Shown: piece after piece, positions 19,327-27,034 of the stretch
How positions within the stretch are numbered: position 1 is the first letter of the stretch
How the letters are laid out: every line of letters begins with the position of its first letter
Source of the DNA: Desulfosudis oleivorans
Lineage (GTDB): Bacteria > Desulfobacterota > Desulfobacteria > Desulfobacterales > SURF-7
Assembly: GCA_020723325.1 (NCBI GenBank)
Contig: DYJD01000006.1
Span: 207,465-271,464 of the forward strand
DNA: 64,000 nt
Reading direction: 5' to 3'
The notes under the pieces: model-generated
What the model saw: only the letters and a program-made list of their open reading frames with translations
What the model was told of the DNA's origin: nothing
The model's database searches: none
Translations under genes and position numbers: made by a program

Positions 19327-19395
19327 CCTTGATCATCGTTTCGTATCCTCCTTTGTGGGAGCGGCTTCCAGCCGCGATTAGGCCGAAGCGATTCT
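19327..19395. repeat. Palindromic intergenic element, copy 1
   Basis: Left arm CCTTGATCATCGTTTCG, core GAGCGGCTTCCAGCCGC (19360-19375) and a degenerate right arm GGCCGAAGCGATTCTCG. It is one of six copies in the window of an approximately 80-base imperfect palindrome. It lies in the gap between nadA and a decayed kinase gene. Confidence 0.8.
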
Positions 19396-19442
19396 CGTAA
19401 TTGAAGAGCAACATTAAACAAAGCATAGATAACTGAAAAAGA

Positions 19443-19472
19443 ACCGCGAATGAACGCAAATGGACGCGAATA
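19443..19472. repeat. Short tandem direct repeat
   Basis: Three imperfect ten-base units (ACCGCGAATGA, ACGCAAATGG, ACGCGAATAT) lie side by side in the 300-base stretch between nadA and the kinase remnant. Together with the palindromic element they account for most of the recognisable structure there; no gene is seen. Confidence 0.55.
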
Positions 19473-19504
19473 TTAACTGCATTTGAATCCAAACAGATAA
19501 AGCA

Positions 19505-20707
19505 GTGCGGTCTTTCCCGGCCCATGACCGGCAAGAAAGACCTGACTCTTTACAACCGAATATGGATCGGCCCTATCCAGGGTTGGGGCTTGGTCTGTCC
19601 ATCACTCAGCGTCTGGTCAATTTGCATGGCAGTGTCCTGGGGCTCAAAAGCCGCCCTGGAGGTGGAACAATCTTTTTCTTTCAACTGCAGCCGGCGAAAA
19701 ATTTCTCAGCAGAACCCGCACCGGTAGCCGTGTCCCGGCGTTATATTGAGGATTCTGCGGAATTTTTAAGGGCAGTCACACCAAACCGCGAAGCCCCAGG
19801 CCAGACCCTAGCCGTAGATGGGAAACAGGCCCGATGCATCCTGATCGTGGATGACGAACCCATTAATCAACAACTGGTGTGCAACCATTTAAGCGCAGAG
19901 GGTTTTCAGGTCCGGGTGGTAGGCAACGGCCTAGTAGCCTTGGAAATGGTGGCAGCGGAAACACCGGACCTGTTATTGCTGGATATCATGATGCCACAGT
20001 TGAACGGCTTTGAAGTCTGCCGCAAACTCAGGGAAACCTATGAACTGTATGAATTGCCCATCATTCTGCTTACAGTTCGAAACCGCCTCACGGATCTGGT
20101 GCAGGGGCTTCAGAGCGGGGCCAATGACTATCTTACCAAACCATTTTTTAAAGAGGAGTTGCTCTCCCGCATCAACACGCTTCTGGAAGCCAAGTCAGCG
20201 GTGGAACGACTCAAACAAAACCAGCGCCTGCTGGAAGAGATTCAGCGGCGTAAAACCGCCGAGGAAGAGCTGCGGGCATCCCAGCGGCGGTTAGCCAGGA
20301 TCCTGGACAGCGCCGAGGATGCCATCCTGGCGGTGGATGCCCTCGGCCTTGTTCGCTTCTTCAACCAGGGCGCGGAGAAGCTGTTCGGCTGTTCCTTGAA
20401 TGAAGCCTTGAATCAACATCTTGAAATGTTGTTTGATGACGATTTCCTGGCGGAATTTAATACCATCGTGGGGGCCGGCCGGAATCAATCGTCGCCCTGA
20501 TCGCGCGTGCAGAGCAATTGCTTCAGGAATTGATGCTTTCGTTGCGGGCTAGTGATTATTATGATCAACTCATTTCAGTAATAACTGGAACGCCAAGCCC
20601 CAGCTTGGCAGCGGCGGGACGATGTTTTAATACTGGATGGGATTCATGTGGATATAGACCAGGCAATTGAGCAGAATTTCGAAAAATTTCTACTTGACTT
20701 TGGGTAG
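19505..20707 (+). pseudogene. Decayed hybrid sensor histidine kinase
   Basis: The readable frame from 19505 to 20500 encodes, in order, the very end of a histidine-kinase ATPase domain (G2 box GLGLGLSITQRLVNLHGS and SRPGGGTIFFFQL), a full receiver domain with phospho-Asp in LLDIMMPQLNG and KPFF, a coiled coil and the start of a PAS domain. The sensor, phosphoacceptor and most of the ATPase domain are missing at the 5' end. After the stop at 20500 the same coding sense continues in other frames (RAEQLLQELMLSLRA; then DDVLILDGIHVDIDQAIEQN) up to 20707, so at least two frameshifts are present. A small palindrome is embedded in the second junction. The remnant resembles multi-domain kinases of the type ATPase-REC-PAS-output, whose output domain is gone. 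Confidence 0.75.
20592..20609. repeat. Small palindrome inside the kinase remnant
   Basis: GCCAAGC CCCA GCTTGGC forms a seven-base stem with a four-base loop (20592-20609). It falls where the frame of the kinase remnant changes, so it may be a small repeat inserted during decay. Confidence 0.55.
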
Positions 20708-20918
20708 TTCTTCCGATATCCACAAACCAAGTCTGATGAACAATTGAAAAGGCGTTTATTCATGCAATCCTGTTTTTCAATGCTTCCAACCCTACACTCC
20801 GACCGGATGAACGGTAAGGCCGTCTTGCGCCGTTGCGCCACCTTGTGGACCAAGCGCATCATCGTAGCCGAAAAGGGGGGAAAACCGCCTAATTGATTGA
20901 ATAAATAATATAAGACGG

Positions 20919-20958
20919 AAAAACCCCTTTCGGAAGCTGATCTGAAAGGGGTTTTTTA
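20919..20958 (+). terminator. Intrinsic terminator
   Basis: AAACCCCTTTC (20921-20931) pairs with GAAAGGGGTTT (20944-20954) around a 12-base loop and is followed by TTT. It would end any transcript from the kinase remnant and insulate the DMT transporter gene downstream. Confidence 0.85.
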
Positions 20959-20993
20959 TTTGGAAAGTTATATCTGCATTCAGGAGAAGAAAG

Positions 20994-21899
20994 ATGGACC
21001 AACCAGATTCGGAAAACGGGAATTTGCCTTTTTGGGCGGCGGTGAGTGCCGCCTTGCTTTGCATCACTTTCGGCGCCAATGCCGTGGCGGTCAAGTTCAG
21101 TCTGGACGGCATCGGTGTTTTCACCTCGGCGGGGCTCCGCTTCGGCATCGCGGCCCTGGCCATTGCCGGCTGGGCCTGGGTAACCGGCCGCTCTTTGGGA
21201 TTCAGAAAGGATCAGAGCGGGCATATCTTCCTGCTGGCCGTCATTTTTGCAGTGCAGATGGCGTTTTTCTATCTGGGGCTGCAGAAAACCTATGCTTCCC
21301 GGGCCACCCTGATCGCCAACATGCAGCCCTTTTTCGTGCTGCTGTTGGCACATTTTTTCATTCCTGGCGACGGCATTACTATCGGTAAAACCGCCGGTAT
21401 CGGCCTGGGCTTCACCGGTATCCTGTTTCTGCTTGCCGAAAAGAGCAACATCACCACAGAGTTGCGCTGGGGGGATCTGTACTCCTTCTGTGGTGTACTG
21501 CTGTGGGCCATGAATACGATTTATTTGAAACGGATTCTGCCCGGCTTCAAATCCTATCATCTGGTTTTGTATCCCATGGGATTGGCCGCGCCGGTGTTCC
21601 TCATCATGGGTTATGTTCTGGATCGGCCAATGATTCATCATCTGGATACGGCCATTGTCGCCAGCCTGCTGTATCAAAGCTTGGTGTCCGCCGCCTTTGG
21701 ATTTGTCTGCTGGACCGCCTTGCTTAAACGCTTCGGCGCGGTTTCCATGCATACCTATCTCTTTTTGCTGCCCATCACCGGGGTACTGCTGAGCGGGGTT
21801 GTTTTGCAGGAGCCGATTGCTTCCCATGGTGTTTTGACCGCCTTGATTTGTGTTTCCGTCGGCATCCTGCTGGTACACTCCCGATTCGCCATCCGTTAA
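20994..21899 (+). CDS. EamA/DMT-superfamily transporter
   Basis: A 301-residue inner-membrane protein with about ten hydrophobic segments arranged as two EamA repeats (roughly residues 10-140 and 155-290). The repeats carry typical motifs such as FGANAVAVKFSLDG in the first helix pair and LPITGVLLSGVVLQEP near the C-terminus. Members export amino acids and other small metabolites; the substrate cannot be told. ATG follows CAGGAGAAGAAAG. It is isolated, with a terminator upstream and a GC-rich hairpin downstream. Confidence 0.87.
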   Translation: MDQPDSENGNLPFWAAVSAALLCITFGANAVAVKFSLDGIGVFTSAGLRFGIAALAIAGWAWVTGRSLGFRKDQSGHIFLLAVIFAVQMAFFYLGLQKTYASRATLIANMQPFFVLLLAHFFIPGDGITIGKTAGIGLGFTGILFLLAEKSNITTELRWGDLYSFCGVLLWAMNTIYLKRILPGFKSYHLVLYPMGLAAPVFLIMGYVLDRPMIHHLDTAIVASLLYQSLVSAAFGFVCWTALLKRFGAVSMHTYLFLLPITGVLLSGVVLQEPIASHGVLTALICVSVGILLVHSRFAIR

Positions 21900-21927
21900 A
21901 GCAGGATGACGCAGCCGGGAAGGCCCT

Positions 21928-21954
21928 GCGCCGCCGTTCCGAAGGCGGCGGCGC
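21928..21954. terminator. GC-rich hairpin between convergent genes
   Basis: GCGCCGCC (21928-21935) pairs with GGCGGCGC (21947-21954) in the gap between the converging DMT transporter and ABC permease genes. No T-run follows on either side, so termination strength is uncertain. Confidence 0.5.
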
Positions 21955-21988
21955 TTGGATTCCGACTAGTCAATTTAGGGAATATGCC

Positions 21989-24412
21989 TCATTCATAGGC
22001 CAGTGATTCCCTGGTGGTCATTCGGTCGGCATTGCGGGCTGGAAAATATGTGGCGGCCAGGGCTCCAAAAAAAATCAGAAGAACCCAGGCGCCTACTCCG
22101 CCTAGGGAAATCGTAAAGGGCAAAGGGGCCCGGAAAGCCATAGTACCGAGAAAACTTCCCAGCGCTTTGGACAGCAGCATGGCCAAGACTTTGGCAAACA
22201 CCAGACTGAGTAGTCCGATGAACAGGCCTTCGGCCATCACCAGATAATAGATGTCCCGGCTGGAGGCGCCCATGGCCCGCAGCACGCCCAGTTCCCGGGT
22301 GCGTTCCAGGATGTTCATGCTCATGGCAGCGGCGAGGCCGATAATCCCGACAGAGGCCATCAGCAGGGCCATGACCAGCAGGGAGCGGATCAGCACCTTC
22401 ATGTGATCGGCCACGGCATTGCGGATATCCGTCATAAGATAGGTTTCCAGAATGGGAGTGTTGGAAGATGATAGTAATGCTTCGACCACCCGGCCGGCTT
22501 GTTGAATGCTTTCCCCATCACCATGATGAAAAGCCACGCGCACCAGATTGCCGGTGTCGGACAATCCAAGGGCATGGTTCAATTCCCGTCGCGCAGTGTA
22601 AGCGCTGGCAGAAGGGGACCCCAGGTCTTGGATGAAGCCCACAACATGCCAGCGGGTCGCTCGGCCTTCCACCCAAAGGGTGAGCTCCTGGCCGACCTGA
22701 ATATCCGGCATCTGAAAGCGGGCCATGTGATTCAAGACGACTTCTTGCTTTCCATCCGGCCCCAGCCAGCGGCCTTCCAGGACGGGAAAGCGAATCAGCT
22801 CCGAATCCGGTTCCAGGCCGAAGATATAGGCGCTGCCGTGGCGCTTGTCCGGATAAGTGCGGATCGGATGAAACGCCAGGCCCCGGTCAAAGGCCATGGG
22901 CAGCATTTGCCAGCCTTCCACGGCTTTAACTTCCGGGAGCATGCGGATTCGGTCCGGCAGGGTGGAATCTACGGCGCGGGTTTCCGCCAAGCGGATTTCC
23001 AAATCATATAAGCGTACCTTTTGGATTTTCTGAATATTGGTATCCCAGGCCTTGGAAATATTGAGGGTCGTCATAAACAGGCCGCCGCCGGCCGCAAGCA
23101 GCAACAGGGTCATAACCAGGCGGGTTTTTTGCCGGAAAATATTACGGACGGCCAAATTCAGGCTGGGATTGCTGAAGCGGAGACGGACTTTGCTGGTTGC
23201 CGCAAGCGCCGGTTTTGACGGCAGCGACTGGGAAATGCCGTAATTGCCGAGAGCCGTGCGAATGCTCATCTTGCCGGCCCGGCGTACCGGCAGGAAAGCC
23301 ATGCATACAGGCACCAGCAAACCGGAAAATAGTTGAACCATGGGCGCCCATAATGGTGGGCTGCTGTTCTGGATGGTCACATTCAACAGGTCGGCCACGG
23401 CTTCAATCAGAAGCCAGGATAATAAGCGGCTGACGGGCAGGCCGAGGCCGACGGCCGCAAGGGCAATGAGGACAATCATGCCGAGATAAATGGCGGCGAT
23501 TTGCCCGGAGCGGGCCCCCAGCGCTTTCATGACTCCGATTTCCCGGATCTGTCTTACCATCAGGGTGCTGATGACTACCGCCGTCAGGATTGCTCCCAAG
23601 ATCAGGGTGGCAAAGCCGAAAAGCGCAAACAGGGAAAGGACCGCGGTCATTTGCCCCTGGTGGGGATGAAAACGCGGCGGCGGTACCTGCACTTCATGGA
23701 CTTTCTGCCCGTGTCGGACCAACCATTGGGCCACCGCGCCGGCCCTGGTTTCTATTTCCCCAACCTGGGCATTGGGATTGTCAAACAACAGGCGTAATTC
23801 GTCAAAGCCTTGTGATTCCCCCAAAAGGCGCAAGGTTTTTAGGGAGATATAGCCGTATCCCAGATTTTCCTGCCAGGCCGGGGCCAGACCCGGGTCATGC
23901 ACCACACCGCTGATGACCATATCCATTTCTGTCCCATGGGGCGTCTTAACCAGGATCTTTTCTCCAGGCCTCGCCTGCATCACCCGCAGGGCGGTGCGCT
24001 CCACCAGCATGGTGCCTTCCGGAGGAGGCCAGGCCCCGGAGATCGGCTTGAACCGATTCAGTTTAAGGTGGCTAAAATCATCCACCACCATCAACAGCAA
24101 GGGCAGCCAGTCTGGTCCAATTTTCATCCTGGCCAGGATCATGGCGCGTTTTTCAACTGCGGCAACTCCAGGCAGGGACGCTACGACCTGGTCCAGCTCA
24201 TCTGAAACCCCTTGGGATTCCAGCTTGATGGTGGCCATGGCCGGCATAGTGCCCAGGTAATTGGCTTGTATTTCCCTTGAAAGCACGGCATAGGCATCCA
24301 AAATCGAGCCGATGGCGACAACGCCGAGGGCAATGGCCAGCACCAGCAGGGCGGTTTTGCCCGGAGCCTTTGCAAGATCCCGGACTATCTTTTTGCTTTG
24401 CGCACTGAGCAT
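21989..24412 (-). CDS. FtsX-family ABC transporter permease (two FtsX domains)
   Basis: An 807-residue membrane protein of the MacB/LolC/YbbP type. It has one N-terminal transmembrane helix (around residue 15-40: TALLVLAIALGVVAIGSILDA), a large periplasmic domain, a first FtsX block of three helices (about 260-390), a second anchor and periplasmic domain, and a second FtsX block at the C-terminus (about 685-800, with ERTRELGVLRAMGAS). This eight-helix layout with two FtsX blocks is found in YbbP-like exporters that act on lipids, lipoproteins or peptides by mechanotransmission. The chosen ATG at 24412 follows GGAAGGGGG; the reading from 24427 starts at TTG. Its first 28 bases overlap the upstream ATPase gene. 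Confidence 0.88.
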   Translation of the reverse strand: MLSAQSKKIVRDLAKAPGKTALLVLAIALGVVAIGSILDAYAVLSREIQANYLGTMPAMATIKLESQGVSDELDQVVASLPGVAAVEKRAMILARMKIGPDWLPLLLMVVDDFSHLKLNRFKPISGAWPPPEGTMLVERTALRVMQARPGEKILVKTPHGTEMDMVISGVVHDPGLAPAWQENLGYGYISLKTLRLLGESQGFDELRLLFDNPNAQVGEIETRAGAVAQWLVRHGQKVHEVQVPPPRFHPHQGQMTAVLSLFALFGFATLILGAILTAVVISTLMVRQIREIGVMKALGARSGQIAAIYLGMIVLIALAAVGLGLPVSRLLSWLLIEAVADLLNVTIQNSSPPLWAPMVQLFSGLLVPVCMAFLPVRRAGKMSIRTALGNYGISQSLPSKPALAATSKVRLRFSNPSLNLAVRNIFRQKTRLVMTLLLLAAGGGLFMTTLNISKAWDTNIQKIQKVRLYDLEIRLAETRAVDSTLPDRIRMLPEVKAVEGWQMLPMAFDRGLAFHPIRTYPDKRHGSAYIFGLEPDSELIRFPVLEGRWLGPDGKQEVVLNHMARFQMPDIQVGQELTLWVEGRATRWHVVGFIQDLGSPSASAYTARRELNHALGLSDTGNLVRVAFHHGDGESIQQAGRVVEALLSSSNTPILETYLMTDIRNAVADHMKVLIRSLLVMALLMASVGIIGLAAAMSMNILERTRELGVLRAMGASSRDIYYLVMAEGLFIGLLSLVFAKVLAMLLSKALGSFLGTMAFRAPLPFTISLGGVGAWVLLIFFGALAATYFPARNADRMTTRESLAYE

Positions 24413-25116
24413 ATTGCCCCCTTCCAATGTGTGTCTGCGGATTCATGGATGCGGCCATCGGAAATGCTGAAGACCTTTTGAAAGTATTTGGCAAAGGCGT
24501 TTTCATGGGTCACGATCAGAACTGTTTTCCCGGATTGGGCCAGGCTTTGAAACAAGGCAAAAATGGTCTCGGCGGTTTGGGAGTCAAGATTGCCGGTGGG
24601 CTCATCGGCAACCACGATGGGCGGATCATTGGCAAGCGCCCGCGCAATGGCCGCCCGTTGTTGTTGTCCGCCGGAAAGCGCTGCCGGAAATTTGTGGGCC
24701 TGGTCCGCAATGCCCACCACGCGGAGCAATTCCAGGGCCTTTGAAGACCTTTGGGATTTTTTATGGATCCGGCAAAAATCCATGGGTAGGACCACGTTTT
24801 CCAGGATGGTGAGGGTGGGCAGGAGTTGAAAGAACTGGAATACGATCCCCACATTTTTCCCGCGCCAACCGGCGAGTTCGTCTTCGCTCAGGGCTTCGAT
24901 GGCGCGGCCGGCCACGGTAATGCGGCCCTTGGTGGGCCGGTCGATTCCGGCGATCATGTTGAGCAGGGTGGTTTTGCCGCTGCCGGATTTGCCGGTCAAG
25001 GCCGTCAGGCTGCCCTGGGGGATTCGCAACGAGATATCTGTCAAGGCCTGAAAATTTCCAGCACCGGCAGGAAAGTTCTTATGCAGATTTTCGATAATAA
25101 TATCTTCTTCTTTCAT
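24385..25116 (-). CDS. ABC transporter ATP-binding protein (LolD/MacB type)
   Basis: A 243-residue ATPase that should energise the FtsX-type permease encoded next, whose start it overlaps by 28 bases. Walker A is [11 protein letters not shown], the signature is [15 protein letters not shown], Walker B is [15 protein letters not shown] and the switch His is in VTHENAF. The NLDS-containing Walker B and short length are typical of the MacB/LolD/FtsE group. ATG follows AAAGGCGGAAAA. A divergent AraC-type regulator gene begins 124 bases away and may control the pair. Confidence 0.92.
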   Translation of the reverse strand: MKEEDIIIENLHKNFPAGAGNFQALTDISLRIPQGSLTALTGKSGSGKTTLLNMIAGIDRPTKGRITVAGRAIEALSEDELAGWRGKNVGIVFQFFQLLPTLTILENVVLPMDFCRIHKKSQRSSKALELLRVVGIADQAHKFPAALSGGQQQRAAIARALANDPPIVVADEPTGNLDSQTAETIFALFQSLAQSGKTVLIVTHENAFAKYFQKVFSISDGRIHESADTHWKGAICSVRKAKR

Positions 25117-25240
25117 TTTTCCGCCTTTCCATAGTAAAATATCTGTCCAAAAGCATTTATGCCGAAATTGCCATATTCCAATGGAAAAGGATTGCTACAA
25201 GACGAAAATGTTTTGATTTTTTACGCAAAAGAAAAACGAC

Positions 25241-26254
25241 ATGAAACCCGGTGCCACGACTTCCATCAGCCTGATTCACATGCTCCTCAACTTCATATCA
25301 AGCTATGGGATAAATCCGCAGACGATTTGCAAATCCGCCGGATTGACGTCAAACCTGCTGGAAAATATGGATGGCCGAGTGCCCCATGAAAAGTATGAAG
25401 CTGTCTGGAAAGAAGCGCTTTTACAAACCGGCGACCCCAATTTGGGCCTGCATTTCGGGGAACAGATCGGGAGCCATGGCAGCGGGCATATTTTGTTTTA
25501 TGTCACGGCCAATTGCCCGGATCTGGGAACAGCCCTTGAAAAAATTTGCCGGTATCATTGCTTGTTGTCGGACGGGGGGCGGCCCCAAATGAAAACCGAT
25601 GAACGCTACGGGTATTTCATAACCGAACATAGCGGCAGGGATGCCCTGGTGGACCGCCACACTTCAGAAGCCATAGCTGTTTCCATGGTCAAACTCATTC
25701 CGCATCTGACCAATCAGAAGGATTTGCAGCCGCTGGAAGTCCGTTTTCAGCATCCACGGCCTGGCGACATAACAGAACATGAGCGCATTTTTCATGGGTC
25801 TGTACGATTCGGACAGGTGCGCAATGAAATCATCATACACCGCCGGCATTTGCGCCTGCCGCTCTGCCTTGCCGATGCCGAGCTGCTGGAAACCCTTGAA
25901 AGCCATGCCAGCAAAATGCTGGCACGCTTGTATCCGGCTGATACCCTTACGGATAAAGTGTCGCACATATTGGGGGAAAAATTGCGCGGTGAGACGCCGG
26001 ATATTGATTCCCTGTCCCGGACCCTGGGCATGAGCACCCGCAATCTACAGAACAAATTGAAAAAGGAAGGCACGACCTATCAGAAGCTCTTGGACCAGGC
26101 CAGGAAGGAAATCGCCCTGGCCTATCTGAAAAACCCGGATATCTCCATGGTGGAAATCGCCTTGCTCCTGGGATATGCGGAGCAAAGCGCTTTCAACCAT
26201 GCCTTCAAACGCTGGACCGGGTCCACTCCCCAGCAGTATCGCCAACAGGTCTGA
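25241..26254 (+). CDS. AraC-family transcriptional regulator (OruR/ArgR-like)
   Basis: A 337-residue regulator. Residues about 20-200 match the arabinose-binding-like N-terminal domain of the OruR type (HEKYEAVWKEALLQTGDPNLGLHFGEQ, SEAIAVSMV), and residues about 235-335 form the double helix-turn-helix domain (LSRTLGMSTRNLQNKLKKEG; EIALLLGYAEQSAFNHAFKRWTG; STPQQYR). It is divergent from the ABC exporter genes, 124 bases apart, so control of the exporter is likely but inferred. The ATG has only a weak binding site. Confidence 0.9.
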   Translation: MKPGATTSISLIHMLLNFISSYGINPQTICKSAGLTSNLLENMDGRVPHEKYEAVWKEALLQTGDPNLGLHFGEQIGSHGSGHILFYVTANCPDLGTALEKICRYHCLLSDGGRPQMKTDERYGYFITEHSGRDALVDRHTSEAIAVSMVKLIPHLTNQKDLQPLEVRFQHPRPGDITEHERIFHGSVRFGQVRNEIIIHRRHLRLPLCLADAELLETLESHASKMLARLYPADTLTDKVSHILGEKLRGETPDIDSLSRTLGMSTRNLQNKLKKEGTTYQKLLDQARKEIALAYLKNPDISMVEIALLLGYAEQSAFNHAFKRWTGSTPQQYRQQV

Positions 26255-26276
26255 AGGAAACGAAAAAAAGAGTTTC

Positions 26277-26357
26277 AGCCTTGATCCTGTTTTCGGCCAT
26301 CCTTGATGGTGGGAGCGGCTTCCAGCCGCGATTCGGTAAAAGTGCTGATTCTGGTCT
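26277..26357. repeat. Palindromic intergenic element, copy 2
   Basis: Left arm AGCCTTGATCCTGTTTTCGG, core GAGCGGCTTCCAGCCGC (26313-26329) and a degraded right arm. It fills nearly all of the gap between the convergent AraC regulator and lipoprotein genes. Confidence 0.8.
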
Positions 26358-26376
26358 ATTTTTCTTCTGATGATAT

Positions 26377-26757
26377 CTATTCCGTTTTCACACAGGACCC
26401 CAACACATAGGCGCATTGCTCGTCTTTGTTGAAAAAGCAGCCGGTATTGCCGTTGTAAGCGATTTTTTCCACCCTGCCGTCTTTGAGGGTGAAGGTGACC
26501 TCGCAATAGCGCCGGGTGCGGTGAAACATGCCATGGGTATTGCCTTCGGCGCTGTAGGTTAAAAATTCCAGGTTGTCCAACCGCTCGGAACGAACCGGCA
26601 CCCCAGCGCAGGAAAGCAGATCGGCCTTGGTCATTCCGATCATGTCGGTCCTGGCCTGTTGGGCCAATTTTGCCCGTTTATGGCAGGCGCAGCCGGTCTG
26701 GATGACCATCAGCATGATGATCATAGCGAATACAACCCATTTTGCGGATTTCGGCAT
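26377..26757 (-). CDS. Putative BamE/SmpA-like lipoprotein
   Basis: A 126-residue predicted exported protein. The N-terminus is a signal sequence ending VIQTGCAC, an imperfect lipobox with C23 as the likely lipidated residue. The segment MIGMTKADLLSCAGVPVRSE followed by YSAEGN and EVTFTLKDGRVEKIAY resembles the small BamE/SmpA fold, in which a short helical hairpin precedes a beta sheet. Six cysteines in the mature part, clustered at the C-terminus, are unusual and may form disulfides. ATG follows GAGGAGGAAAAAG. The family assignment is tentative. Confidence 0.65.
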   Translation of the reverse strand: MPKSAKWVVFAMIIMLMVIQTGCACHKRAKLAQQARTDMIGMTKADLLSCAGVPVRSERLDNLEFLTYSAEGNTHGMFHRTRRYCEVTFTLKDGRVEKIAYNGNTGCFFNKDEQCAYVLGSCVKTE

Positions 26758-26890
26758 CTTCTTTTTCCTCCTCTATGCAATTATTTCGTTGATGTTGAAA
26801 ATATCCATACCATATTTTCGCTTTTTATCCGAATTTGCAAACCAAGTGCCTTTTCTATATCACCTGCATTGACTGATATGCCTTTCTGAT

Positions 26891-26919
26891 TTGTAACGGT
26901 TTGTATCAAATTGTAACGG
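26891..26919 (+). promoter_or_regulatory. Candidate operator: three phased 10-bp repeats
   Basis: TTGTAACGGT, TTGTATCAAA and TTGTAACGGC follow each other with a ten-base period, placing each on the same face of the helix. They lie 115 bases before the spermidine-synthase-like gene, in the divergent gap with the lipoprotein gene. The pattern resembles sites of OmpR-type response regulators. No assignment to a regulator is possible from the sequence. Confidence 0.45.
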
Positions 26920-27034
26920 CGGCACCGGCAGGAGCGGGGGATGAGATTCCCATTGAAACCGTGATCACGAATCTGGTAGAAATGGCTGCAGGTCGGGCAG
27001 TCGCAAGGCCGAAATTCAGCCAGGAAATACATCC

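Noticed and set aside
20889-21878. - strand open frame over the DMT transporter
   Set aside because: Its translation is rich in Q and G with no hydrophobic pattern; the opposite strand encodes ten membrane helices with a good binding site.
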